Below, piece after piece: positions 11,581 to 23,569 of a stretch of 64,000 bases of DNA. The position numbers were made by a program, and so were the translations under genes. This stretch comes from Escallonia rubra. Lineage: Eukaryota; Streptophyta; Magnoliopsida; Escalloniales; Escalloniaceae. The notes under the pieces were generated by a model. That model saw nothing but the letters and a program-made list of their open reading frames with translations, was not told where the DNA came from and ran no database searches. The stretch is from positions 110,986-174,985 of the forward strand of contig JAVXUO010002857.1 of assembly GCA_033065855.1 (NCBI GenBank), in the 5' to 3' direction. Positions within the stretch are counted from its first letter, which is position 1, and each line of letters opens with the position of its first letter.

Positions 11581-13200
11581 GTGATATTTGGCCAACCAAA
11601 GACCAAAATGTCTAATTTTGGATGACAAAGAAAGGGTTGATTTGCATTGACTCCTTAAAATTTAACCAAATTGCGCTTTCACCTCTAAACCATAGCATGG
11701 AATCATGACCACATTGACGATTTATGGAACCTGTATCCTATGTTCCATAAATTGTCAATGTGGTCATGAATCGATTATGCATCCTATGTTCTCTACCCTC
11801 TAGCTCTTATTTAGCCTTTATGTATGTGAATCGATTAAGCATCCTATGTTCTCCAAATTCTATCGGCAGCCAAAACCTTTAAAACTGGGTTTCTCTTCTG
11901 ATCTATAAAAAGTAAAAAACGAGGCAAAGAGAGAAAACTGAGGATACTTGTTGCACCTGTAAGAAAAAAGGGAATACCCACATGAAACACATCTCACAAA
12001 GTCTGTTTCTGGCTCCTCTTGAAACACATCTGAAACACATGCCCGCGGAGTTTGTTTTAGGCTTCATCTTTGTCCATTACCCTCTAGCTCTTATTTAGCC
12101 TTAATCAGTACTAAATGATCGTCCATTCATCCCTAATTAATTGACCTTATTATTATTTTTTTGATTGTCCCAAAAAAATTATCACTTTCTAATTTAAAAA
12201 AAAATCACACATCTTTTTTTTAATGTTTATCCTTCTTACATATTTTTTTACTCCGTTTTGTGTTTTCTATTCATATTCAATCCTCTAGTAACCCATTTTT
12301 TCTCTTTCTCTCTCGGCCTATTTTCTTCCTCACTCTCTCTTTCCTTTCTCGAGGTAGAATGAAAAACTCATAAAATATGACTCATATATTAAATAAGTTT
12401 GCAATTTAAACATGATCTATTAATTAGGGACGGGAGAATATAACTCATAATGTCTGTGATCCCTGTTGCCTCCATGAAGACACATAGTTTCCTCTGGTAC
12501 AGTGTCATGTTGAAGTAATAACAGTGCTACCGGTAACCTCCCTGCTTTCCGAGAGTGCTCCCCCTTCTGTCTCATTTTTATGGTTAAGCTCACTAATTTG
12601 GATAACTTTGTTCTTGTCTTTGTTTCTAGTGCTTGTCTTGGAAATGACAGCCATTGTTTTTATGTCCATGATTTTGAATTATTATGTTTGCTTGACACAG
12701 TAGCTTTTTTCCTTTAAATACGATGTTACTTGCTTAGTTTGTGTGCATGTTATTACGTTCTATTCATTCTTTAGGGAGGCCAAAGAAAACTTTCCTTATG
12801 GGATTTGCAGTTATCGAGGGGTTTATTGATCAAGTTGAGGGGACAGTTCATGTTTCGTGGGTTCAGCCGAGAGTGCTGGGAATTCCGCAGATCAAATCTT
12901 TGGACGATTGGCTGGACAATTGGATAGACAAAGTACACATTGCTCTGTTATCTATAGAGGCAGAAACATCTAATTTAGTTGCGTTGTAACGTTTTTTCCC
13001 TTTACTTCTGAATTCCATGTTATGTGTAACAATCTCGTTAATGCCCAGCAGAGCTAGTAGCCACAGCAATGGAAGGACATATTGTAGTTGCTTGGGCCAG
13101 CTTTATAAGCTTCCATTCCAATTCGATCATTTTTCCTGTTATTTTCTGAAAGGAGCTGCCTTTTCCCTGCAGTTTTTGCTCTAATTTGCTGCGGCATGCT
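11581..13200. repeat. RPN9-side segmental block, copy 1
   Basis: This block matches 19440-20860 (start missing there) and 48582-49140 (first part only). Shared landmarks are ATCATGACCACATTGA, then GTATGTGAATCGAT, GGCAAAGAGAGAAAACTGAG, and TGCTACCGGTAACC near 12527. It includes intron-like DNA and the terminal exon piece of RPN9 at 12797-12989. Confidence 0.65.
12797..12989 (+). pseudogene. Terminal exon fragment of 26S proteasome subunit RPN9, copy 1
   Basis: The plus strand encodes EGFIDQVEGTVHVSWVQPRV, then LGIPQIKSL and KVHIALLSIEAETSNLVAL before a TAA stop at 12987-12989. This matches the C-terminus of plant RPN9 (PSMD13), a non-ATPase lid subunit of the 19S regulatory particle. Only this last exon is present. 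Compared with the copy at 20402 it has lost about ten bases just upstream of the IEG motif, and no clear splice acceptor remains. It sits next to the 3' end of NLR-1 and is duplicated with the NLR unit. Confidence 0.75.
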
Positions 13201-13359
13201 TAGGGACAGGACAAGTTGATCTCGAGTGGTTGTTTTACGCTTGTGTGAAGATGCCTAAAACTTGCTACGAAGCCAATATATGCAGCATGCAACGTCCTTT
13301 GGGCATTCGTATCCCCTTGCTATTTACAGAGCATAATTTAGCTAGTGAAGCTCCTCTTT

Positions 13360-16300
13360 CTACAGATACTTTCCAATCGCGCGATCATCATTCGAGAGTC
13401 CGATCCAAACATTGGGGATGTGGGCTATAGTCGAGTTACCCTGACCTTGAAGTGGCATAGTCAATTTATCTGGCATGTCAACGAGCCTAAGCAATTGCAT
13501 GTTGGTTAGATGTTGGATGCCTGAGGGCAGCTCATCCACCCGTTTACAGCCCTGAAAATGAATTTCTTCTAGATGAGGCATCGCTCCATCCTCCACTGTC
13601 AACGATCTCAATCCTTTCAATTGAAAAAGGTTTAATTCCTTGAGCCTCTGGAACCCTCCAGCCTTGAAAGTCAAGCTCTCCCCCTCGTACGCTTGAACGA
13701 ATGAAAGTTGTTCAAGATTGGGCAAAGCTTCAAGCGACTGCAGAGTGTCATCCCATAGTTGGCTGTAGCATAAAAGTAAACTGACCAGGCTGTGAAGAGA
13801 AGGTATCCACTCCGGCAACTTCTCTAAACGTCCCCCAAGTTCTAGCCTTCGAAGAAACTGAGGAGCCGACGAAAGGGACTGCAGATTAAGAATCTCATCC
13901 TCGGCAACAGAATAAACATACAATGATCTGAGGTTGGTTAATTTCTCAATGGAAGAGCAGAAATCCATCCCATCTTTGCTTCTTAACTTGGTAATGCCTA
14001 GCCTCCTGAGTTGCGTCAGCTTCCCTATCTCTGTCACAGTGTTACAACTGCCGCCGCTCCCATTGATCTCACCGGCCTCTATGTAACATAGCTTTTGTAG
14101 GGAGATCAAATCTCCTATGGTATATGCAGCCCTAAAACCACGTGCCATGTGAATGCCAATATTGTCAATGAACTCATAACCGTACAGTAAGACATGGCGT
14201 AACTAGGGGTGAACACGGTTCAGTTTGGTTTGGTTTGAGGGCTAAACCGCAAACCGAACGAATGGACCTCGGTTCACAAATTCTTGAACCAAACCGAACC
14301 AAGACAACTCGGTTTGAACGGTTCGGTTTGAACGGTTCAAACGGTTTGAATTGAACGGTTCGGATCGGTTTGAGTGAGGTTTAAACTTCATTTTGTTTTA
14401 AGGAAAAATAAAAACCCACTAACTAAAAGCAACATCACAGTTACATTACATGATACATTGGAAAACTAATCTGGTCAACAAATAATAGTTACATTACATG
14501 ATAATTTCTAAAGACAACATCTAGAAAATAAACAAAACAAGGCATTAGGAAGTACAATAACCAATGAAATAAACAAAACAAGGCATTATAAGATTTCCAG
14601 TAAGAAAGGGCTTCATTTCAAGACTTCTGTCAAGATCCAACTTTTCATCTTTCAATTAATCTGCAAAACAAGGCGCCAACTACGCCAGTTTCCAATGTCA
14701 TCAGAACACCATGATCATATACTCAACATCATCAGAAAAGAATGACACAAGAACTACCAAACAACATAAGAAGCTAATGAAGGGCACACCTTTATCAACT
14801 CCACAATTGTTACAGTTTTATTGATGCCTTGAATACGATTTCTAAAGAACCTTTTTCCTACAAAGTATTAAATCTAAGTATAGGTAAGAAGAGCAGAATG
14901 AAAGCAAACTCTCTCTGGACTAGAACCATGCAGAATTTACCTCAAAATTTACAATGAAAAGAGGAGTTATAACACCATGCTTCAGTCTAAAGCTATGTAC
15001 AAGGAAACCTAAAAGATTTTATGGTACTCTAGTCCCAGTGCCAAGAAAGCTTGCAAACTATTAAATATAAATTCAAGTATTCAAAACTATTCACCTGCCT
15101 TTTGTCAAACACCATGAATTATAGTCACTACATCGTCAACTACGTGGCATAAAATATCAAACACCACTACAAATTCACGTCACCATAAACATAGCAAGCA
15201 AGCACGACCACATTCAGCAAACATATTGAACCAGAACAACTCTATTATACCACTCATCCTTTTATATTGACAAGCATGAAAATAATGCAAAACTTCAACT
15301 GATATCATCAACAAATACTACATAAACGCCTCACGGTTAGTGTTAATGCCCGAGTGCACGTCCGCCTTGAGATATTATACAAGGGCGTAATTAACTACAG
15401 TGTGAATAATAAACATAGGAATTCAAACAGTGAATACACGCTGCTTTTGATCATTATGGTAATATGACAAACCAAACAACCAAGAAATATACAATTTAGA
15501 GTTTCAAAAACATCTAATTGAACATTATTCAGTGAAGATGGTAATTAAACCTGAAGGAAACTCATAGCAAAAATGATATAGCTGCACATCCTCCCTTGGC
15601 TCCTAATCCGAATCTAATTCTCGCCAATCTGCGTCTCAGCTCTTGGCTTCTCCACCTTCCGGTACCGATCCATCTCCACGAAAAAAAACCTATGCCAAAT
15701 CGCCAAAAACAAACATAAAAATCAAAACAAAAACTGATAAAGATTACACGCAAAACGAATAATTGACGGTGACAACAATTTTCATTACAAACCTGTTTAG
15801 AGGTTTCTAAGGTATTAGTGTATTTATGGGTACCTTCTTTGAATTAATTGAAGTTCCAAACCCAAAAACTTCATGATTAGAATTACATGAATTAATCTGC
15901 AAAATGTATACTTGACGGCGACGGCGATTTCTCTCTGTATCCAAAGTTCCAAACCCAGGTCCTTCAAGATCTGTTTCTCTGTCTATCCATATTTATTGCG
16001 TATCGCGTAAGAACGAAGAGAGGCATATGATGTATGAAACTGGGGCGGATGAAGAAGAGTGGGCTGAAAACATGAATTAGGGCGAATGAGAGAGCTAACT
16101 ACTAACTAGGGTCAAGGACAGGGTTTATATAGTACGGTAACTAGGGTATATTCAACTAACTAGGGTATGGTATATATATTTTTTATCCCCCTCAGTTTGG
16201 TTCGGTTTTGTGACGGTTTGGAATTTCTGAACCGTGAACCGAACCGAACCGAACCGGCCTCGGTTTGAAATTTTGAAACCAAACCGTTCAATCTCATCAA

Positions 16301-18255
16301 CGGTCCGGATTCGATTGGTTCGGTTTCCTCGGTTTGGCTCGGTTTGCTGCTCACCCCTAGGCGTAATTTATGAAGTCTCAAAATTTCTGTCGGCAATGCT
16401 CTCACATAAGTATCCTTTAGATCTAAAGTCTCCAAGTTTCGAAGCTTTCTAATCGTTTTTGGAACCAATCTCACATTTGTTCCCCTCATACTTAGATACC
16501 TCAAATGAATTAACGTGAAAACTACGCTTGGAATTTTCTCTAACGGAGCACCTCCCAGATCTAACACCTTCAATAGCCGACTGCTTAACAACATAGACAT
16601 GGATGACTTATAAAGCGGATTTACAACCCCGAATATGAGCAAAGAACGCAGTCGACTATAAGATTCCCTTTTGCGTATGTTTTCCACGGAATTGTGGATG
16701 GCTAGGCATCGCCACTTTGCATCATGCCCACTGATTATGGTACCAATGCTTAGCTCTCTTGACTTTGAAAGAANCATCTCACACAAAAGGTCATGGACGC
16801 GACAAGTCCGAAGCCTTCCATCACGAGTTCTCCTCGCCACTTGAACCAAACTACGATTGACAAGATTATTGAGGTAGTTCTCAGCAACTTCTTCTGAAGT
16901 CTTCCCTTCTCGCACTTGCACAAATCCTTCTGCATTCCACAACCGTATCAGCCTCATCTTCTCTATCTCATAATCCTCAGGAAAAATGCTCAAGTACAAC
17001 AAACAAACTTTAAGATGGGAAGGCAAGTCAAAGTAACTGAGAAAAAGTATTCTTTTCATAAACCTGAATTGGTCATTACTTTCAAGCTCATCACCAAGAC
17101 TTCGCCGAACCATATCCCACTCTTCAACTCTCCTGTCTTTTGTAGCCAAAAAACCGCCCATCGCCACAATTGCAAGCGGCAAGCCCTCACATTTCTCTAA
17201 GATACATTTGGAGAGTGGATACAATGGTTGAGGGCAGTCAGTCCCTTGAAACACCCTTCCACAAATAGAGTCCAAGACTCCTCTGGAGACAAAGCTTTCA
17301 TTGTGTATGTTTTGCCACGAGTTTTTAAGCAACACGCAGAAGCTATACTAAAGTTTCGGGTTGTCAGCACTACACGACTGCCACGATTGTTATTAGGCAA
17401 CGCAATTTCCATTGCAATCCACGCATCTAAACTCCAAACATCATCTAGAACAAGCACATACCTGCTTTGTTGGAGGAACTCTCTGATGAGTTCTTTCAAG
17501 CTGTGGCTAGCCATGGTTTCCACCGCTTGAGGGACCGGTTGCTTGAGTTCATCAAAGAGTTGCTGAATAACTTGTTTCAGAAGCTCCTCGATCTTAAACG
17601 ACTGTGAAACAGTGATCCAGACATGGCTTTGGAAATGCCTCTTCACTTTTGTATCTTCGTATACTTTCTTTACCAGTGTGGTCTTCCCCGACCCTCCCAT
17701 TCCTGCCACCGACACCACTTTGAGCCCAGAATCATCGTTGACAAGCCAGCTAATCAGCTGACGCTTTTGCTGTTCGATTCCCACAAGCTCAGCCTCTTCT
17801 ATTAGAAGTGCATCCCCTCGACGATCAAGCCATGCGTTGTTGACAACGGTTGAACTTGAGGCATGGTCAAAACCACCATAGTTTTGAAAAATATTGTCTA
17901 TTCTTGTTCTGATCATTTGTATCTTGGAAGCAATCTGACGGTGAGCTTTGATTTCTTTACATACCAAGTGATCCTATGCAAAGACCAGAAGAGTCCATCG
18001 CGATGATTATTAGCCAGGCGGAGAATAAACTCATCAAGGATGTCTCCGGGGTCACAGGAAACATCACGCACTTGTTTAATCCAGCCGGGGATCACTCTCT
18101 TCCTTTGCATCAGCGACGCTCAGAAAAGCTCTCATTTGCTCTAGTTTTGCTCTTATGTACTCGGCTTCCTCCCGAACACCTCCAAGAAGACTCTTTTCGT
18201 CATGGAGGAAGACTGCTAGCTTGTTAAGCAAGAAGGATACTGCAATCTCTGCCAT
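13360..18255 (-). pseudogene. NLR-1: CC-NB-ARC-LRR pseudogene interrupted by a hAT-like element
   Basis: The gene starts MAEIAVSFLLNKLAVFLHDE (ATG at 18253-18255). An 8-bp deletion near 18083 shifts the frame and a 1-bp deletion near 17950 restores it. The NB-ARC follows with P-loop GMGGSGKTT, kinase-2 VLVLDDVW and RNBS-B GSRVVLTTRN. A further 1-bp deletion near 17265 breaks the frame before GLPL (EGLPLAIVAMGG), CLLYLSIFPEDYEI and a VHD motif in place of MHD. An N at 16774 falls just after VHD. The LRR region is split at 14204-16359 by a 2156-bp insertion, after which the LRRs resume and end at a stop near 13360. The intact family acts as cytoplasmic or membrane-linked immune receptors of RPM1 type. 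This copy cannot make a full protein. The frame breaks are inferred by comparison with NLR-2. Confidence 0.9.
14204..16359. mobile_element. Non-autonomous hAT-like element inserted in NLR-1
   Basis: The termini are TAGGGGTGAACA on the left and, read on the minus strand, TAGGGGTGAGCA on the right. Flanks are GGCGTAAC (14196-14203) and GGCGTAAT (16360-16367), an 8-bp target duplication with one mismatch, typical of hAT. NLR-2 and NLR-3 have the empty site in the same LRR codon region. Both subterminal regions are dense in GGTTCGGTTT / AACCGAACC motifs, a likely transposase-binding array. No transposase-like frame is present, only a 63-codon arginine- and phenylalanine-rich frame at 15562-15753 with no recognised relative. 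Confidence 0.82.
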
Positions 18256-19439
18256 TCCCAGTTCACTTCTAGCTGGTGAGGCAGCCTTCAGATATCTCAC
18301 ATGGTCACACTTTACAACTTGTATTGACCTCAAAGAACTCTGTACTTAGTTTGTGTATCCTTGTGAAATTAATCATGTAGCTTCAAAGAACAAAAGTTTA
18401 GGCCATCAGCCTTCAGATTCCTTAGTCATCTTCAATTCTGGATATTGACTAGCTTGTCCTCTTTAGCTATTGACTAACTTGTCCGTTGGAATAAACAATC
18501 GGCCGACTGGTAGCCTTAACTATGAAAATTGGGACCGATCTCAGCACAACACTCACGCCTGATGTGACGACTCAATTATTTACTACGGGAGAACGTGGGT
18601 GGTTTCCTTTCACTGCACAAAGTCCATTCAATGAAAAAATATCGGGCATCACTGGGACAAATTTAAGAATCTTCTTCACCTCATGACAACGATGGTGCAC
18701 CTTTAAGGAGCTTTATGTGCACCAGTGAAAATGTTGGTGCTCATCGTCCTGCCACGGTGAAGTCTGCAGAGATAATCCGATAGGTAGGTTCCAACCATCC
18801 CATTCCCGTGCACATGCGTCAATCATAAAATGTGGACGGGCAATATATGTATACATACATGTGTTTTCTTTTCTTTTCAAAAAGCCCATAAAGAAACTTC
18901 AAAAGAAATTGTCCTGGGGGTTGATATATTGCAGGAATTTTCCTCACCATATCCTGTCAGCCCCTCATTGCGTATCTGAACAAAATAAGAATCTTAAGAA
19001 GGATACAACTTAATTAGTTACATGAACTTCAGTTTCTGTTAAGCAGTCCATATTCACTTCAATTGACTACCGAAGAAGCATCATAAACACTAAAATTTCT
19101 ATTATTACAAAATTAATCAATCACATTACTGTCAATTACGTACATATTATGGCTGATAAAAAGCAGTCTAAAGCTAGAATCCTAACCACAGATATTCATT
19201 AAATTAACATACTAATTCAGATATATTACCATTTTCAGCTCCATCAATCCATCAAACGGCTGGCATGTGGCGATACCACTAATACTCAGACCACCTCCGA
19301 GTGTCGAATTGCTCAAATTCTTCGAAAGCCACTCCTCAATCAAATCCAATGATAACTACAACCACCACATTTTACAAAAGATCAACACAAATCAAATCAA
19401 TCAATTGAAAAACACAATAAATAAAACATAAATAGACAG
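18256..19439. repeat. NLR-1 upstream flank and unassigned intergenic DNA
   Basis: From the start codon to about 18780 this follows the common NLR flank (GACCTCAAAGAACTCTGTAC, then GGTGCACCTTTAAGGA). From 18780 to 19439 I see AT-rich sequence without a recognisable gene, transposon end or RNA gene. Confidence 0.6.
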
Positions 19440-20860
19440 CCAAATTCTATCGACAGCAAAATCTTTAAATCATTTGTTCCTTTGATATCCCCAATTCCTT
19501 TAAAACTGGTTTTCTTTTCTGATCAACAAAAACGAGGCAAAGAGAGAAAACTGAGGATACTTGTTGCACTGTAAGAAAAAAAGTGAATACCCACGTCCAC
19601 ATGAAACACGTCTAGCTCCTCACATCTGAAACACATGCCGCTCACCAGAGTTTGTTTGAGGCTTCATCTTTGTCCTCTACCCTCTAGCTCTTGTTTAGCC
19701 TTATATCAGTACTAAATGATCGTCCATTTGTCCTTAATTAATTGACTTTATCTCTTTTTAATTGTCCCAAAAAAATTTATCTTTTTCTAAATTAAAAAAG
19801 ATTATACACTATTTTTTTATTTAAATGTTTACCCTTTTGTATTTTTTTTTACTCTGTAATATGTCTTTTATTCATATTTAATCCTCTAGTAATTCATTTG
19901 TCTCTTTCTTGGCCTATTTTCTTCCTCACCCCTCTCTTCTCTTTCTCGAGAATGGATAATTCATAAAATATGATTCATATACTAAATAAGCTTGCAATTC
20001 AAACATGATCTATTAATTAGAGACGGAAGAGTATAACTCATAATGTCTGTAATCCCTTTTGCCTCCATGAAGACACGTAGTTTCCTCTGGTTCAGTGTTA
20101 TTTTGAAGTAATAACAATGCTACCGGTAACCATCTGCTTTCCAAGAGTGTTCCCCCTTAAAAGAAGACATGTCTCATTTTTACGGTTAAGCTCACTAATT
20201 TGGATAACTTTGTTCTTCTCTTTGTTTCTAATGCTTGTCTTGGAAATGGCACCATTGCTTGTATGTCCATGATTTTGAATTACCATGTTTGCTTGATACG
20301 GTAGTTTTTTTCCTTTTAAGTACGATGTTACTTGCTTAGTTTGTGTGCATGTTATTACATTCTATCCATTCTTTAGAGAGGCCAAAGAAAACTTTCCTTA
20401 CGGGATTTGAAGGTTCATCTTATCGAGGGGATTATTGATCAAGTTGAGGGGACAGTTCATGTTTCGTGGGTTCAACCAAGAGTGCTGGGGATTCCGCAGA
20501 TCAAATCTTTACGCGATTGGCTGGACAGTTGGATAGACAAAGTACACACTGCTCTGTTATCTATCGAGGCAGAAACACCTAATCCAGTTGCGTCGTAACT
20601 TTTTTCCCTTACTTATGAGTTCCATGTTCTGTGTAACAATCTAGTTAATGCCCAAAAGAGCTAGTAGCCGCAGCAATGGAAGGACATATTTAAGTTGCTT
20701 GGGCCAGCTTTGTAAGCTTCCTTTCCAATTCGATCATTTTTCCTGTTATTTTGTGAAATCCATGTAGTTTTCACTCTGATTTGCAATGGCATATATGCTT
20801 AGAGACATGACAAGTTGATTTTGAGCCGTTATTTTTCGCTTGAGACATTTATCTGACCAT
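19440..20860. repeat. RPN9-side segmental block, copy 2
   Basis: It matches 11870-13200, with the landmarks CAAATTCTATCGACAGC, GAGGCAAAGAGAGAAAACTG, TGCTACCGGTAACC near 20119 and the RPN9 exon piece at 20402-20598. Small indels separate the copies. Confidence 0.65.
20402..20598 (+). pseudogene. Terminal exon fragment of 26S proteasome subunit RPN9, copy 2
   Basis: This copy reads VHLIEGIIDQVEGTVHVSWV, then QPRVLGIPQIKSLRDWLDSW and KVHTALLSIEAETPNPVAS, with a TAA stop at 20596-20598. It is closer to a normal RPN9 C-terminus than the copy at 12797. The expected acceptor AG just before the exon reads GG (TTCCTTACGGG near 20395), and no upstream exon is visible, so it is a non-functional terminal-exon fragment. 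The unit context (downstream of an NLR flank) is the same as in copy 1. Confidence 0.75.
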
Positions 20861-21000
20861 GTACTGGCACTTTTTAGCGATCTGCCTCTTGGCTACGCTG
20901 TGCAAGTTTCACGTCGCGTTGCATCTTTTCCTTCCAACTATGAACTCTGAGCATGGCTTAATCGACTCTCATGTTCAACCGTTGATCATTGGATCTAGGA

Positions 21001-22066
21001 TTAAAGGAGGAAATCATAACCCAAATCTGTTTACCCGTCAAAATCATTTCACTTAAAAGTCACCCAAAATCATCCATTTACATAATTGGGTATAATGGGT
21101 TGAGTACCTTGCAACACATGAGCCCGTTGGTTTACATTTATTCCTTAAACTCTTTTGGATTGAATTTTTACCCTAATCTCTTGCTTCCTTCGAAAACCAC
21201 TAAGAACGCCGTTGCCGTGACTGCATCTCCATCACCACCGCTGTCGCCTGCCAGCGCCACTCCTCACATACCTACATCGTCATCTCCGCCCATCAACGAC
21301 GGACAACGATCACTACAACTCGCTCTCCATCGTCAATTCTGCCACTCTCTTACCACACGCCATCGCTGCTGCCCCTTGCTCGCGTTTTGTCGTAGCTATG
21401 GCCCTGCGACCACCTCGTCCATTCAGCTACATCCTCATCTAACATCGTTGCCATCTTAACGCACCAATAATGGACAATCCACACTCCATCACTGCCACCA
21501 CCACTGCTCTTATGGAAATTTGGATTCAAATTCAGGAACTGGATTTTCTTTTTACCGAAAAGTATGAGCTTTTAGCCTTTTCCCATTGTCGCCATTGTTA
21601 TTCCTTATGGACAAAATATTTTATGGAGAAATTCATAGTAATTGCTATATTGTGTGCAGTTACATTTTTAGGGCTTGTTAGAAAAGGCCTAAAAATGCCA
21701 AAATGTGTTTGTTTTTGTAGGCGTTAATGCAGTTAGGGAGGTTGCATGTGACAGGTTTTTTGAATTTGAGGGACAATTTGGAGGGCAAAAGTAAGATTAG
21801 GGAAGTTGCATTGGCGGTTGGAATTTGTTAAGTTTTTTATCGTAAACAATAAAAAAAAATTACTAAAAATTTAAGGTCAAAAGTGTACGAGCCGGGTCAG
21901 AACTCGAATTGTCTCTTGGGTCACGATAGGATTAACGGGTGAAACCAACCCATTTAATGTGACGATCCAATTAACCCATTAATAAATGGGTAAAATGAGC
22001 AATGACCTCTTTATACCCGAACATGTTTAACTTATACCCAAATCCAACCCAACCACCCCTAATAGG
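21001..22066. mobile_element. Decayed hAT-like element with a GC-rich interior
   Basis: The left end TTAAAGGAGGAAATCATAACC is related to TTAGAGGTGGCAATCATTACC at 10035. The right end read on the minus strand is TTAGGGGTGGTTGGGTTGG. Both ends carry ACCCAAATC or ATTTGGGT subterminal motifs. The interior includes a GC-rich stretch (21190-21460) with an open frame rich in Ser, Pro and Thr that I do not recognise and do not call as a gene. No transposase is visible. The target duplication is not clear. Confidence 0.42.
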
Positions 22067-22499
22067 CCTGTATTTCCAAAAAAAGAAAACTTCTTCTGAG
22101 TAGTTTTCATTTTCGAAACAAAGACAACGCGCTTTGTTTCGCTTCCGTTATTTTTTTTCTTACGGATCCTAAATTGTAACATGTGGAACACTAAGGGGCT
22201 GTTTGATAAAATTAAAATTTAAGTGCTAAAAAAGTTAAACGCTGAATTCGTAATACTGAAAAATTTTAAGTGAGTAAATTTTTACCGAAACAAGTTAACA
22301 TGTTTGGTAAACCAAAAGCAGATGTCTAAAAATTATTTATTTACGAGTTTATCCATTTAACCAAAATTATGCATTTGTTTATGTACTTAATAACGCTTTT
22401 GGAGGGGCTAAAATTGTGTTAGTGGTAGTGACGATGGAGGAGTAATGGTGGTGGTGTTGGCGATGCCAAAAAGGTGGCAATGGTGGCCACTACAAGGAA

Positions 22500-22830
22500 A
22501 AAGGCTTTTAGCGATAGACTTTTAGCGACGGAAGTAGTTCCGTGGCTAAAAGTGATTTCAGCGACAGAATTTCCGTGGGTAAAAACGCTGTCCAAAAAAA
22601 TATTTGAACGACGGAGTATTCCGTCGGTAAAAACATTGCCGACAGACGGGCTTTTAACGACGGTATAAGCCATCGCTAAATATTTTTATATAATTTTATA
22701 ATTTTCGATGATTTTTTGAAAAATTTTAAGCAACGGAATAATACCGTCGCTAAAAATATCCGTTTGTTAAAATGTTTTTACCGACGGACCTTTAGCGACG
22801 GGATAATTCCATCGCTAAAAGTTCTTTAAT
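22500..22830. repeat. Left subterminal repeats of the CACTA element
   Basis: The motif TTTAGCGACGG and its complement CCGTCGCTAAA recur here with small changes. In En/Spm elements such motifs bind the accessory transposon protein. Confidence 0.75.
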
Positions 22831-23569
22831 ACACAGATTTTTCTCTCTCTCTCTCTCTCCCCCCGTTTCTCTTTCCGTCCCTCGTTTATCTCTCTGTCGG
22901 CGTTCTCACCTCCGGCAATCCCCCTTCACGGCGACCCACCTCCGCAACGGTACTCCCCACCACCACGCCGGCGAAAGGCCCCTGCCTCCGTCCCTCCCCA
23001 CGAGCGCGCCGGCGACAGGCCCCAGCCTCCGTCCTTCCCCACCAGCCCCCCACGCCGGCGACAGGTCCCCGCCACCACCATACCGCTCTTCCCCCGCCAC
23101 GCCACACCGCCCTTCCCTATCCCCTCACATCTGCCATCCCCATAGCCATCTCACCGCCCCGCAGCTACCCCACTACTGCCACAGCTACCTCACAGTCGCA
23201 CCACCATCACCACAGTTCCTCCCCCTCCGCCGCACCACCACCTTCTGCCGCCTTTCGCGTGCCACTGCCGCTGCCTTCTGTGCGCCACTGTTGTCGTCCG
23301 CCTCGCACCACCACTGCCCCAACTCACTTTTTTTCCCGATTAGAAATTATTTATCATATTGAATCTGCTCAAATATGCTAGCATTTAATCTGTTGTTATA
23401 ATGTAATTGTATGCTAGAAATTATTTATCGCATTGAATCTATTGTTAATCTATTGTAATATAATTGTATTTGATTTGTTATAATGTAATTCAATTTAATT
23501 TGTTGTAATGTAATGAAATTTAATTTTTTGTAATGTATTGTATTGCATTTAATTTGTTGGAATGTAATT

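Noticed and set aside
22886..23107. Gly/Arg/Trp-rich minus-strand frames in a GC-rich patch of the CACTA element
   Set aside because: Low-complexity translation of CCACC/GCCGG-rich DNA; no start context or relative.
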